Notes: generated by a model not told the origin, from the letters alone. Positions 16,412 to 26,742 are shown, numbered from the stretch's first letter. The stretch is DNA of 38,785 nt from a bacterium (GCA_025774645.1 JALGVN010000009.1:1-38785), one strand, 5' to 3'. Translations and numbers: made by a program.

Positions 16412-19057
16412 ATGTCGAAGCCGAAGGTGAGGTTCGGACGCGGGCGCGCAATCCGCTTCCTGATTCCTCTCTTCCTGATGAGCGGGGCCGCGTCCCTCGT
16501 GTACGAGACGCTCTGGGCGCGGCAGCTCCACGTCGTGTTCGGCACCAGCCAGCTCGCGATCGTGACGGTGCTCTCCGCGTTCATGGGGGGTCTCGCGCTC
16601 GGGAGCTTCGCGGCCGCGCGGTGGGCCGAGCGGACCACGCGCCCCCTTCTCACGTACGCCGTCCTCGAAGCGTTCATAGGAGTCTACGCCCTCGTCTTCC
16701 CGTGGCTCGTCCGCGCAGTCACTCCGGTCTATCTCGGGTTCTGGAGCGCGTTCGAACCCGGCCCGGCCGCCTTCGGCACGTTCCAGTTCATCCTCCTCGG
16801 CATCCTGGTGCTTCCGCCCACTCTCTGCATGGGCGCAACGCTTCCGCTCCTGGCGCGGTTCGTGACGTCCGACCGCACGGAGACCGGTTACCAGGTCGGC
16901 AGGCTCTACGGAGTCAACACTCTCGGTGCGGTCCTCGGCACCGCGCTCGCGGGGTTCGTGCTGCTCCCGCGTTTCGGACTCGCAGCGACGACGTGGGGGA
17001 CGGCCGCGGCGAACGGGGTGCTCGCCCTCCTCGCGCTGGCGCTGTCTCGGGCGAGCGAGCCCGTCGCGTTGGTCGCGTCCGAAGAGCGCGGCGTGTCGAA
17101 GCTGAGCCCGGGCCGATCGGGAGAGGGGAAAAGGACCGGCGCAGAAGTGGCCCCGAAGCGAGACTCGTACCTGGGCCCGCTCCTGCTCGTGGCCGCGCTC
17201 GCCGGCTTCGCCAGTCTCCTCTGCGAGATCGCGTGGTTCCGGCTGCTCGCGCTCACGCTCGGCGGGAGCGCGTACGCGTTCACGATCATGCTCCTCGCGT
17301 TCCTCCTGGGCATCGGGATCGGCGGGTGGGCCGGCGGAAGGCTTGCCGACCGCGACCTCGCGAGAGGAGGCCGGAGGCTCGTCCTCGGGCGCCTCGCCGG
17401 CATCCAGGTGGGGGTCGGTGCTCTCTGCTGGTTCGCAATGCTCCTCTACGGACAGCTGCCGTTCGTCTACGTGTGGCTCTTCGACCGCATGGGCGGCACC
17501 GGCTGGCCCTTCTGGTTCATGCAGCTGGCCATTGCGCTCGGAATCATGATCCTCCCGACGCTCTTCATGGGCGCGACGTTCCCGTATCTCGTCCGCGCTG
17601 CGGCGGGCAGGCCCGACCAGATCAGCCGTCCCGTCGGACGGCTGTACGGAACGAACACGCTCGGCGCGCTTCTGGGTGCGGCCTTCGGTGGTCTCGTCAT
17701 GCTCCCGGCGCTCAACATCCAGGGCACGGTGGTCGCTGCGGCTTCGGTCAACATCGTCGCGTCCGTCCTTGTGGCCGCTCTCGCCGTGACCGCCGGGGGC
17801 AGAGTCCGCGGCGCGGGTTTCCTCGGACGGATGGCTGCCGCCGCGGCCGTGATCCTCCTCATGTTCGTCTTCCGTCCGCCCTGGAACCCCCTGCTCATGG
17901 CATCGGGTCTCTACAAATACGTCTCGGACCTCGAGGACCGCTCGCGCGAGGGAGTGAAGGAGTTCGTACTCACTCCGTTCGACCTGCTGTTCTACGACGA
18001 GGGGTTCTCGTCGGTCGTCACCGTCGCCCTGTCCCACGAAACCGGCAACATCTGGCTCGCCAACAACGGCAAGGTCGACGCGTCGACCGACTCCGATCTG
18101 AGCACGCAGATTCTCAGCGCGCAGCTCCCTCTCCTCATGCGTCCGGACGCTGAGCGTGTTCTCGTCATCGGACTGGCGAGCGGGATCTCGCTCGGCTCGG
18201 TCACGTTGTACGATTCGCCGACCGTCATCGACGTCGTCGAGATCGAGCCGGCCGTGGTCGTGGCGAGCCATTACTTCAACGGGCACAACAACCAGCCGCT
18301 CGATGATCCCCGCGTGCGAGTCATCGTGAACGACGCCCGCAACCACCTCATGCTCACGGGGGACGGAACGTACGACGTCGTCAGCTCGGAACCCTCGAAC
18401 CCCTGGCTCACCGGAGTCTCGAGCCTTTTCACGAAGGAGTTCTTCGAGCTCGGGAAGAGCAAGATGACGCCGGACGGTGTGTGGGCTCAGTGGGTGCAGA
18501 TGTACGGCCTGACGTCTTCCGACCTGAAGTCGATCATCGCGACGTTCGGCGACGTCTTCCACTACGTGGCGCTCTTCCGGATCGACGAGGCCGACCTCGT
18601 GGTTCTGGGAAGCGACGAACCGCTCCCGTTCACTGCGGCGAGCATCGTCGATGTCGTCCAGAGGAACCCGCGGGCCCAGGGCGACTTCGCGCGGCTCGAC
18701 ATGAGGAAGTCGGAGGAGATCGTCGCGCTGTACCTGTTCGGCGAGGCTGCCGTTGCCGAGCTCGGCGTCGGCGTCACGCGAAATACCGACGACAACATGG
18801 TAGTGGAGTACTCGGCGCCGCTTCATCTCCACGAGGAGACCCGGATCGACAACATCGAGATGCTCATGGAGCTCGCTGTGTTGCCGCTCGACGCCGTCGA
18901 AGGGCCGGGGGAGCTCAAGACTCTGGCTGTGGCGTACGAGACGTACGACTGGGATCCGAGGCGCGCGATCGCGGCGGCTGCCGTCGGGAAGGAGCTCTAT
19001 CCCGACGACCCCGACTTCGAGGAGCTTCTCGAGGGCTTTCTGGACGACGCCGACTAG
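16412..19057 (+). CDS. Fused MFS-like membrane / spermidine synthase-like protein
   Basis: Many TM segments (SGAASLVYETLWARQL, GRLYGVNTLGAVLGTALAGFVLLP, GRLYGTNTLGALLGAAFGG) followed by VLVIGLASGISLGSVTLYDS..IDVVEIEPAVV..SEPSNPWLTGVSSLFTKEFFEL. Confidence 0.88.
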   Translation: MSKPKVRFGRGRAIRFLIPLFLMSGAASLVYETLWARQLHVVFGTSQLAIVTVLSAFMGGLALGSFAAARWAERTTRPLLTYAVLEAFIGVYALVFPWLVRAVTPVYLGFWSAFEPGPAAFGTFQFILLGILVLPPTLCMGATLPLLARFVTSDRTETGYQVGRLYGVNTLGAVLGTALAGFVLLPRFGLAATTWGTAAANGVLALLALALSRASEPVALVASEERGVSKLSPGRSGEGKRTGAEVAPKRDSYLGPLLLVAALAGFASLLCEIAWFRLLALTLGGSAYAFTIMLLAFLLGIGIGGWAGGRLADRDLARGGRRLVLGRLAGIQVGVGALCWFAMLLYGQLPFVYVWLFDRMGGTGWPFWFMQLAIALGIMILPTLFMGATFPYLVRAAAGRPDQISRPVGRLYGTNTLGALLGAAFGGLVMLPALNIQGTVVAAASVNIVASVLVAALAVTAGGRVRGAGFLGRMAAAAAVILLMFVFRPPWNPLLMASGLYKYVSDLEDRSREGVKEFVLTPFDLLFYDEGFSSVVTVALSHETGNIWLANNGKVDASTDSDLSTQILSAQLPLLMRPDAERVLVIGLASGISLGSVTLYDSPTVIDVVEIEPAVVVASHYFNGHNNQPLDDPRVRVIVNDARNHLMLTGDGTYDVVSSEPSNPWLTGVSSLFTKEFFELGKSKMTPDGVWAQWVQMYGLTSSDLKSIIATFGDVFHYVALFRIDEADLVVLGSDEPLPFTAASIVDVVQRNPRAQGDFARLDMRKSEEIVALYLFGEAAVAELGVGVTRNTDDNMVVEYSAPLHLHEETRIDNIEMLMELAVLPLDAVEGPGELKTLAVAYETYDWDPRRAIAAAAVGKELYPDDPDFEELLEGFLDDAD

Positions 19058-19065
19058 GCGCTGCC

Positions 19066-20097
19066 CTACCGTCCGAAGAACTTGCGGCGGCCCCTTCGCA
19101 GGAGCGTCTTCGTTCTCTCGCCGAAAGGACCTTCGACGCCCTCCACGACGGTCGCCACCGAGACGCGAGACCATCGCGTGTGCCGGGAGAACGCGTAGAT
19201 CATCGAGGCGAGTCCATCAGGCACGTTGTGCTGCATCCGAATGGCGGGTCCCCCGGGGAGCCGCCGTTTGTTCTTCGTGAGCGTGAGGTTGAAGCGCTCG
19301 TCGAACCGACCGGTCCACGTCTCGACCAGCCGGATGCTCGTTCCGTCCCAGTCGTAGACGGCGGCCGTAGAGCACCTGAGGCGATCGATCATCGTGTCGT
19401 TGTACGACGGGAAGACCCGGAAGATGAGGTTCCCGAGGGAATAGAGCACGCTCGCGTCGCCGATGTCCTCGCCGCCCCCCGTGACGTGGGTGTGGAGACC
19501 GATCACCTGCGCCGCGCCCTCGCGCACGAGTGTCCGCGCACGTTTCCTGACGACCGGCGACGTCGCCATGACGACCTCCCACCCCCAGTGCGCGTAGACG
19601 ACGAGCTTCTCGTCGGGTCTCACGAACGGCGCGACAACGCCTTCGTCCTCGTCGGCGATGAACCCGCCCCACTCACCTTCGACGCGTCTCGGCTTCGTCT
19701 CCGGATACGTGATGCCCACGACCCTGAGCCCCGGGACGAGCTCGACGCTCGGCTGGGCGACCCACCCGAACACGCGGTTCTCTCCGAACGTGGACTGGAG
19801 GGTCTCGACCGTGTGGCGCGCCGCCTCGGCGCCGAAGTCGGTCACGTGGTTGTTCGAGACCGACACGGCGTCGACGCCGAGTCTCCTGAGCTTGTCGATG
19901 ACGCGGGGGTCGACCGAGATCTGGACCTTCTTGTCGGTGTGGCCGAGGGGCTCGAACTTCTCGCCGTCGATCGCCGATTCGAAGTTCGCGACGACCAAGT
20001 CGGCGCCGAGGGCGTCGTGGAAGTTGGGGACGTCGGCGGCCTCCCACGTCGCGAGATCGGTTTCGAGGTTGATGTCGCCGAGGAACGCAATCCTCAT
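19066..20097 (-). CDS. CapA-like metallophosphatase-fold protein (poly-gamma-glutamate synthesis CapA family)
   Basis: MRIAFLGDINLETDL; SNNHVTDFGAEA; YAHWGWEVV; IGLHTHVTGGGEDIGDASVLYSLGNLIF; start overlaps the upstream stop as ATGA. Confidence 0.85.
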   Translation of the reverse strand: MRIAFLGDINLETDLATWEAADVPNFHDALGADLVVANFESAIDGEKFEPLGHTDKKVQISVDPRVIDKLRRLGVDAVSVSNNHVTDFGAEAARHTVETLQSTFGENRVFGWVAQPSVELVPGLRVVGITYPETKPRRVEGEWGGFIADEDEGVVAPFVRPDEKLVVYAHWGWEVVMATSPVVRKRARTLVREGAAQVIGLHTHVTGGGEDIGDASVLYSLGNLIFRVFPSYNDTMIDRLRCSTAAVYDWDGTSIRLVETWTGRFDERFNLTLTKNKRRLPGGPAIRMQHNVPDGLASMIYAFSRHTRWSRVSVATVVEGVEGPFGERTKTLLRRGRRKFFGR

Positions 20098-21410
20098 GGA
20101 GTTCTCTCCTGACCGGGCCGCGGTCCGTGTGTCGTGCGCTGCCTCGCCTGGGGACCTCCGTAGATCCCGAGATCGGAGGGACCCCCGTCGGGGTCGGTGA
20201 AGAGCGGGTTCCCGGCGTCGACGCCGGGCGATCCCTCGAGAAGGCGGAAGTCGAGCGTGTCCGCGAAGAGGGGATCGAGGGAGACGTTCCCGTCGACTCC
20301 CGTCAGCTCGTCCATGTCGCGGTAGTCGCCGCCGGCGTTTCCCCAGACGTCGTTGAACGTGATGCCGACGTTCTCCGGGTTCCCGTTCATCCAGATCCCG
20401 ACCGGCGGACAGACCCACTCTTCCCGCCAGCCGTTCCCGACGACGATGTTGTTCGTGAAGAGCCCCGTCGCGACGTCGCTCCAGAGCGCGAACCCGCAGT
20501 TCCCGTTCCTGGCGACGACGTTGTTCGCCGCCTCCATGAACGACTCGCCCGTAATGACGATCCCCCAGCCGAGGTTGTCGAAGATCGCGTTGTTACGGAC
20601 CGTCGCGCGGGAGCTCCCGAACGTGCCGATGCCCTTCCAGTAGCCGGAGATCCGGTTCCGGAGGACGACGGCCGAGGCGTCCCACGTGATGCCGATGCCC
20701 GCGCCGCGTCCGACGGAGATGTCGTTGTCGGCGATGAACGCGACGGCGCCGCGGTATAGCGCGATCCCGTCCCAGCCGTTGTTCCGGATGACGCAGTTCG
20801 TGACCGTGATCTCGGCGCCCTCGCGTCCCATGACGCCGCCGATCCCGACCACCACGTCCTCCAGTCGGTGGTCGTTGTCGACGATCTCGAGACCCGTGAG
20901 CGTGACGCTGCTCCTCCTCACGACGACACCGGCGTCGGTCGCCATGCCGTCGGGGTCCCGCTTTCCTCCGGTAATCCGGAGGTCCGCTACGTGTGAGCTT
21001 CGGCTGTCCACGAAGAGGAGGCCGTACCCGGCGTTCGTCACGAGCACGGTCTCGTCGGGACCGCTCCCGATGAGGTGGATGCCCTTGCCTTCGACGAGGA
21101 ACCCGACGGTCGCCTGGACGTCCGTCACGTGCTCCTCACAGTTGCCACAGAGTGGCTCGGTGAGCTCGGACGGACTCGCTTCGTAGGTTCCCGGGCGGAT
21201 CACCAGGACGTCGCCGTCCGCCGCCACGTCGATCGCGAGCTGGAGGATGCGATACGGGTTGTCGGCGGCACCCGTGCCGGCGACGCCGTCACTGAGGTCG
21301 TCGACGAAGAAGGTCGCCGCCTGCGCGCCGAGCGGGGCGATAGTAAGGAGCCCGCCCGCGACGACGGCAGCGAAGGCGACCGTGCAGAGAACGGCTGCTC
21401 TCGAAGTCAT
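20094..21410 (-). CDS. Secreted right-handed parallel beta-helix repeat protein
   Basis: Start at MTSRAAVLCTVAFAAVVAGGLLTIAPLGAQAATFFVDD; ADNPYRILQLAIDVAADGDVLVIRPGTYEAS; successive NNAIFDNLGWGIVITG-type rungs. Confidence 0.85.
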   Translation of the reverse strand: MTSRAAVLCTVAFAAVVAGGLLTIAPLGAQAATFFVDDLSDGVAGTGAADNPYRILQLAIDVAADGDVLVIRPGTYEASPSELTEPLCGNCEEHVTDVQATVGFLVEGKGIHLIGSGPDETVLVTNAGYGLLFVDSRSSHVADLRITGGKRDPDGMATDAGVVVRRSSVTLTGLEIVDNDHRLEDVVVGIGGVMGREGAEITVTNCVIRNNGWDGIALYRGAVAFIADNDISVGRGAGIGITWDASAVVLRNRISGYWKGIGTFGSSRATVRNNAIFDNLGWGIVITGESFMEAANNVVARNGNCGFALWSDVATGLFTNNIVVGNGWREEWVCPPVGIWMNGNPENVGITFNDVWGNAGGDYRDMDELTGVDGNVSLDPLFADTLDFRLLEGSPGVDAGNPLFTDPDGGPSDLGIYGGPQARQRTTHGPRPGQERTP

Positions 21411-22771
21411 CGTCCTCCTCTCGTTGCTCGGGTGAGCTCCGTCTTCTGGTGCTCGAGCTGCCCGAGCCAGGAACCGAACCTCGATGGGGTCTCCGGGTAG
21501 TCCAGGTAGAGGGACTGCGTTGCGCTGATGGACCTGGCCGCCCGCATGAGCGTGATCACGAGCGACGGGCGCTTCGCGATCGTCGCGACGAGCCGGACGT
21601 GGGCCGACAGGCGCGCCCCCGCCCCTCGAGCGCCCATCACCTTCTCCACCGCCCCGCGCTTTGCAAGTTCGTGAACGATGAAGTGGACGTCGCGGTCCGG
21701 GAGCGAGTCGAGGAACCTCCGTAAGACCTCGTGCGCGGCGTGCTGCGCGCCCAGCTCCCGCATGAACCGGAGACCGTAGTCCCAGAGGCCGGCGGTCGAG
21801 GTGTCGCCGGTGCCGAGCGCTGCGACCGCGACCTCGGCGGCGATCCCGCCGGCAAGCACGGACGGAGCGATCCCGCCACCGTGGAGGGGATTCGCCTGGC
21901 GGCCCGCGTCCCCGACCGTCATGAACCGGTCGCCGACGAGAGACGGGAGCGGCCTGCGGAGGGGGAGGAGACCCGCCCCCGCATCGATCGGATCGGCGAG
22001 CGTCATCCCCGGCAGCGAGGCTGCGAACTTCCGGTAGCAGTCCTTGAACCGCGACCCCGCTTCGAGGAGAGTGGTGCCGACTCCCACGTTGACGAGACGG
22101 TCTCCCATCGGGAAGACCCACCCGTAACCGCCGCGCGCGCCCTCCGGTCCGACGACGACAAACACCTGCTTGGGGTCCTCGAGATCCTCCGTCGTCGCGG
22201 CGATCTCGCGGTAGGCGATCCCGACGTCTGAGCGATCGAGCGGAGCCGCCTGATGCGACGGGCCTCCGTGCTGGGTGAGGACTGCGCCGTAGCCGGAGGC
22301 GTCGACGACGATCTTCGCCTTGGCGTCCGCTTCCTTGTCGTCGTTCCACCGGAGCCTGACCGTCGCCGAACCCCGGTCGGTCCAACCGAGGCACGAGCAG
22401 CCGTCGATGAGCTCCACGCCGGCCGCCACGGCATCGGCGAGGAGCCGCTGACCGAACGTAAGCCGGTTGAGGATGACCCCCGACTTGTGAGCGTCCATCC
22501 GCACGCTGCCGCCGCCCAGGATGATCGTCCCACCCCAGACCTGGGTGGCCGCCTCGGCCTCGGTCGGCGCCGCGCCGTACTCGCGCATCGTCTCGACGCC
22601 GTCCTCGGTGACGGCGTTGCCGCAGACCTTGCGCCCGACGTCGTGGGCGGACGACCGCTCGACGAGGGCGACGCGCAGCCCGGCCTCCGCGGCCCGGCGT
22701 GCCAGAACACAGCCACCCGGGCCTGCCCCGATGACGAGGAGGTCGATTCTGTCAGGGAGTGCTCGACGCAT
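21407..22771 (-). CDS. Geranylgeranyl reductase-family FAD-dependent oxidoreductase
   Basis: MRRALPDRIDLLVIGAGPGGCVLARRAAEAGLRVALVER; GGYGWVFPMGDRLVNVGVG; GDAGRQANPLHGGGIAPSVLAG. Confidence 0.85.
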   Translation of the reverse strand: MRRALPDRIDLLVIGAGPGGCVLARRAAEAGLRVALVERSSAHDVGRKVCGNAVTEDGVETMREYGAAPTEAEAATQVWGGTIILGGGSVRMDAHKSGVILNRLTFGQRLLADAVAAGVELIDGCSCLGWTDRGSATVRLRWNDDKEADAKAKIVVDASGYGAVLTQHGGPSHQAAPLDRSDVGIAYREIAATTEDLEDPKQVFVVVGPEGARGGYGWVFPMGDRLVNVGVGTTLLEAGSRFKDCYRKFAASLPGMTLADPIDAGAGLLPLRRPLPSLVGDRFMTVGDAGRQANPLHGGGIAPSVLAGGIAAEVAVAALGTGDTSTAGLWDYGLRFMRELGAQHAAHEVLRRFLDSLPDRDVHFIVHELAKRGAVEKVMGARGAGARLSAHVRLVATIAKRPSLVITLMRAARSISATQSLYLDYPETPSRFGSWLGQLEHQKTELTRATRGGR

Positions 22772-22960
22772 GACCGCCGAGCCTACCAGCGCGCGGGCCC
22801 CGCGGTCAATCAGGGCTCCGTCCGCTCGGGCCGAACGGGCGGACTCTCGGGGCAGCGAGCGGCCCCGGAGAGCCGGGCCGATGCGGGCACCTGGGTTCGC
22901 GCGGAGCATCTCAACAGGTGTGACAGAGCTCGTTTGCGCGTACCCTGCCCCTCGCAGGGC

Positions 22961-22989
22961 TTGTAACCGGGCATGGAGTATGCTATTAT
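22961..22989 (+). promoter_or_regulatory. Sigma70-like promoter for the papain-like protease gene
   Basis: TTGTAA (22961-22966)-17 nt-TATTAT (22984-22989). Confidence 0.55.
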
Positions 22990-23091
22990 GATATTAGTCA
23001 AGCATGTTACGACCGGTCGTCCCCCCGAGCGGCGCAGGGGAAGTCTAGCCTTGAGCCGCCCGGACGGCGTTTAGCGAAGGAGAGGACGAGA

Positions 23092-26000
23092 ATGCTCGCA
23101 CGAGGAAGATGGCTCGCCGTACTGACGACGGTAGCCTTGACGGCTTTCCTCATCGCGCTCCCGCTTGCGACAGCAGGAGCGAAGATCGAACGTGAGGTGA
23201 CTCCCGAGGAGGCCGCGAGGCTCGAGGAGTGGCGGGAGCAGGTCGAACTGAACGGCTATGACTGGGAGGTAGGCCCGACGTCGGTGTCTGACCTCTCGCC
23301 GGAGGAGTTCCAGCAGCTCCTGGGCGACAGAATTCCGCCTCACATCCAGGCGATCTATGACACGCTGAGGCCCGACCCGACCGTCGAACGGATGCGCTTC
23401 CGTTCCGCGTTCGATTGGCGAGACTACGGCAAGGTCACGCCGGCGAAGGACCAGGGTTCCTGCGGGTCCTGCTGGTCGTTCGCCGCGGTCGGCGCCGTCG
23501 AGTCCGGCGTCCTCATCAACAGCGACGTCTTCCTCGACCTTTCCGAGCAGCAGCTCATCGACTGCAACGACGTCGGGTCGGACTGCGACGGCGGCCACTG
23601 CGCGGTCGGCTACAGCATCCACAAAGACCCCGGGGGCGTCACGGAGGAGTGCATTCCCTACATTGCCGACGACGGGCAGTCATGCCGCGAGCGGCTGTGC
23701 GACAAGGTCGCGATCGTCGACGGCGACTCCTACATCGCCAACACCGTCTCGTCGATCAAGTACCAGGTCGAGAACAACGGTCCCATCTCCGTTTCGATCA
23801 CCGCGTACGGCGACCTCTCCGGCTACACCGGAGGCTGCTACCAGCACGCCGGGAACGACCCCACGAACCACGCCGTGGTGATCATCGGTTGGGACGACTC
23901 GCTGTGCAGCGGCAACGGCGCCTGGCTCATCAAGAACAGCTGGGGTCACGGGTGGGGGTTCGGCGGATTCGGTTGGGTCAAATACGGGACGTGCCGAATC
24001 GGCTCGAGCGCGATGAGACCGATCAACGCGCACGCGCCGACGGAACGCTTCGTACCGACCGAGTTCGCGAGCATCCAGGACGCGATCGACAACTCCGAGC
24101 GGGGTGACGTCATCCGCGTCGCGGGCGGGACCTACACCGAGACGATCACCCTCGAGGACTACCGGACGATCCTCGGTGGCTACGATCCCACGTTCACCGT
24201 GCGCGACCCTTCGCTCTACCCGACCGTCATCGACGGGGGCGGCGCGGGGAACGTCATCACGGCATTGAACCTCGACAACATGCGGATCGACGGTTTCGAG
24301 GTCAGGAACTCGGGGCCGATCGGTTACGGCATCTACCTCAGGAACACTGAGGCGAAGGTCCAGAACTGCTACGTCCACGATTGCTGGCGAGGCATCGGCG
24401 TCGCGCCAGGGACGGCCGGCGCGACGGACGGGGAGATCCTGATCGAGTTCACGAAGGTCTCGAACAACACCGATCACGGAGTCTATATGTCCGGCGCTCC
24501 GAACCCCGTGGTGAAGGTCTACTACACTGCGACCAACGGGAACGGCGGCGACGGGATTCACTCCGAGACCACTGTCAACGCCCTCGAGAACAACACGGTG
24601 GGAGCGAACGGCGGCGACGGCATCAGAATCCTCTCGAGCGACGACACCACGATCAAGAACAACATCATCGCCTCGAACGCGGGCTACGGCGTGGCCTGCA
24701 TGACGTCGACCCCGACCCTCACGTACAACGACGTCTGGGACAACACGGCCGGCATGTACAGCGGGTGCTCGGCCGGCGAGGGCTCGATCTCCGTCGACCC
24801 GATCTTCTGCGACGCGCCGGGGGGCGACGTCTCGGTGCACGCTACGTCTCCCACGCTCGGCGCGGGTGAGTTCGGAGGGAACATGGGCGCCCTCGGCATC
24901 GGGTGTCCGGTCGGTCCGCAGGAGCTCGAGGTGGCTCAGCTCGGCGCCTCGCTCGAGATCTCGTGGAGCCCGCCGCCCCCCGAGGAGAGGGCCGACGTCG
25001 ACTACTACATCGTCTACCGCGACACGATGCAGATCCCGAATACCGAAATCGGCACCGTCGACGCTCCGGACACGATGTTCAACGATATCACGATCCCGGC
25101 GTGCATCCCTCACTACTACTGGATCTCGGCGGTCGACACCGAGGGACTCGAGGGCGCGCCCTCGAACAAGGTGAGCGGTGAACTCTGCTACATCGGTCCG
25201 ACGGGCCTCGACGTCACATTCGTCGAGGGGGCGAACGAGATGGCGTGGTCGAGCGGCGACGGTCCGATCGACTACTACGTCGTAGAGCGCTCGACGATCG
25301 TCGATCCGCCCGACTCGGTCGGGTCGGTTCCAGTCGGGGTGACGGAGTTCACCGACCTGTCGACGCTCGACTGCCCGCGCGACAACTACGCCTACCAGAT
25401 CCTGCCCGTCTACGACACAGGCTGGCGGGGCGCCATGTCGGAGAAGGTGACGATCGATCCCGCGCCGTCGCCGCCCTCGGGCATCGTGGCTGAGTGGGTC
25501 GGGAACGACGTGGTCCTCACCTGGGATCCGAACTGCGAGAGCGACTTCCGTCGGTACTGGATCTACCGCGACACGGTTCCGATTGCGCCGCCCCTCAGCT
25601 CCGAGCTGCTTGTCGGCTTCCTGCCCGACACGACGTTCGTAGACGAGGGCCTGAATCCCGAACTCACGTACTTCTACCGCCTCGTCGCGAGCGACGCGGA
25701 CGCGCAGAAGAGCGTCTACTCGGAGCAGATCTACCTCGGGACGGGTGACGTCCTCACCGTGCCGTCGCCCTACGTGACGATCACGGAGGCGATAAACGCG
25801 GCGTCAGCGCTCGACACGATCTTCGTCGGTCCCGGAACCTACAACGAGTCGATCACACTCAAGGACGGCGTTTTCGTGATGAGCACCGACGGCGCGGCGA
25901 CCACCACGATCGCGTGGCCTGGCGGCAACGTTGTCACGGGAGGCGGCCTGAGCGATCTCTCGCTCCTCGAGGGGTTCACGATCGACGGCGGCGGCATCGC

Positions 26001-26742
26001 CTCGAACGGGATCGCGGCGTGGGGAACCTACGTCAGGATCTCCGACTGCGTGGTACAGAACGCTCAGTCCGGCGTCAGCTGTCAGTTCGGCGGGGCGCCG
26101 CTCCTCTTCGGGAACACGTTCACGGGGAATCAGAACGGCGTGTCGGTTGCCGACTCGGCCAGGCCGTTCCTCTCCGGCAACACGTTCAGCGGCAACACGT
26201 TCTGCGGTCTCTACAACGCCGGCGACCCCGGACCGACGATCGGGAGAACGCTTGAGGACGCGAACGACTTCCTCGAGATCGGGCTCTATCACGTCTTCAA
26301 CCTGAGCACCGCCGAGGTCGACGCCGACTACAACTACTGGGGCGACATCTGCGTCGACGACGCGTGGTTCTACGGCGCGGTCGACTATCTGCCGTGGACC
26401 GACGCCGACCACACCGGAATCTACACGGAGTGTTCCAACTCCGTGCCGGAGGACGGACAGGACAAGCCGTTCGTGAGCTACAACTACCCGAATCCCTTCA
26501 ATCCCTCGACGGCCATCAAGTACTCGGTGCCGTCGTCGGGAGGCCGCGTGCGTCTGACGATCTACGACCTCGCGGGCCGCAAGGTGAGGACGCTTGTCGA
26601 CACGCAGCAGGCGCCCGGCGGTCACGTGACGGTCTGGTACGGCCGCGACGACCAGGGGAGGGACCTTGGTTCGGGCGTCTACTTCTACCGTCTCACGATC
26701 GGCGACTATCAGGTCCAGCGGAAGATGGTCATGCTGAAATAG
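23092..26742 (+). CDS. Secreted papain-family (C1) cysteine protease with two beta-helix regions, FN3-like repeats and FlgD/T9SS type-A-like C-terminal domain
   Basis: I29-like propeptide DLSPEEFQQLLG; KDQGSCGSCWSFA (Cys), NHAVVIIGW (His), IKNSWGHGWG (Asn); beta-helix starts FASIQDAIDNSERGDVIRVAGGTYTE and YVTITEAINAASALDTIFVGPGTYNE; NYPNPFNPSTAIKYSVP..GVYFYRL. Confidence 0.9.
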   Translation: MLARGRWLAVLTTVALTAFLIALPLATAGAKIEREVTPEEAARLEEWREQVELNGYDWEVGPTSVSDLSPEEFQQLLGDRIPPHIQAIYDTLRPDPTVERMRFRSAFDWRDYGKVTPAKDQGSCGSCWSFAAVGAVESGVLINSDVFLDLSEQQLIDCNDVGSDCDGGHCAVGYSIHKDPGGVTEECIPYIADDGQSCRERLCDKVAIVDGDSYIANTVSSIKYQVENNGPISVSITAYGDLSGYTGGCYQHAGNDPTNHAVVIIGWDDSLCSGNGAWLIKNSWGHGWGFGGFGWVKYGTCRIGSSAMRPINAHAPTERFVPTEFASIQDAIDNSERGDVIRVAGGTYTETITLEDYRTILGGYDPTFTVRDPSLYPTVIDGGGAGNVITALNLDNMRIDGFEVRNSGPIGYGIYLRNTEAKVQNCYVHDCWRGIGVAPGTAGATDGEILIEFTKVSNNTDHGVYMSGAPNPVVKVYYTATNGNGGDGIHSETTVNALENNTVGANGGDGIRILSSDDTTIKNNIIASNAGYGVACMTSTPTLTYNDVWDNTAGMYSGCSAGEGSISVDPIFCDAPGGDVSVHATSPTLGAGEFGGNMGALGIGCPVGPQELEVAQLGASLEISWSPPPPEERADVDYYIVYRDTMQIPNTEIGTVDAPDTMFNDITIPACIPHYYWISAVDTEGLEGAPSNKVSGELCYIGPTGLDVTFVEGANEMAWSSGDGPIDYYVVERSTIVDPPDSVGSVPVGVTEFTDLSTLDCPRDNYAYQILPVYDTGWRGAMSEKVTIDPAPSPPSGIVAEWVGNDVVLTWDPNCESDFRRYWIYRDTVPIAPPLSSELLVGFLPDTTFVDEGLNPELTYFYRLVASDADAQKSVYSEQIYLGTGDVLTVPSPYVTITEAINAASALDTIFVGPGTYNESITLKDGVFVMSTDGAATTTIAWPGGNVVTGGGLSDLSLLEGFTIDGGGIASNGIAAWGTYVRISDCVVQNAQSGVSCQFGGAPLLFGNTFTGNQNGVSVADSARPFLSGNTFSGNTFCGLYNAGDPGPTIGRTLEDANDFLEIGLYHVFNLSTAEVDADYNYWGDICVDDAWFYGAVDYLPWTDADHTGIYTECSNSVPEDGQDKPFVSYNYPNPFNPSTAIKYSVPSSGGRVRLTIYDLAGRKVRTLVDTQQAPGGHVTVWYGRDDQGRDLGSGVYFYRLTIGDYQVQRKMVMLK

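Noticed and set aside
16343-19174. 943-aa minus-strand ORF opposite the MFS/spermidine-synthase-like gene
   Set aside because: Extremely charged Arg/Glu/His composition typical of an antisense frame in high-GC DNA; the plus-strand protein has clear family motifs.
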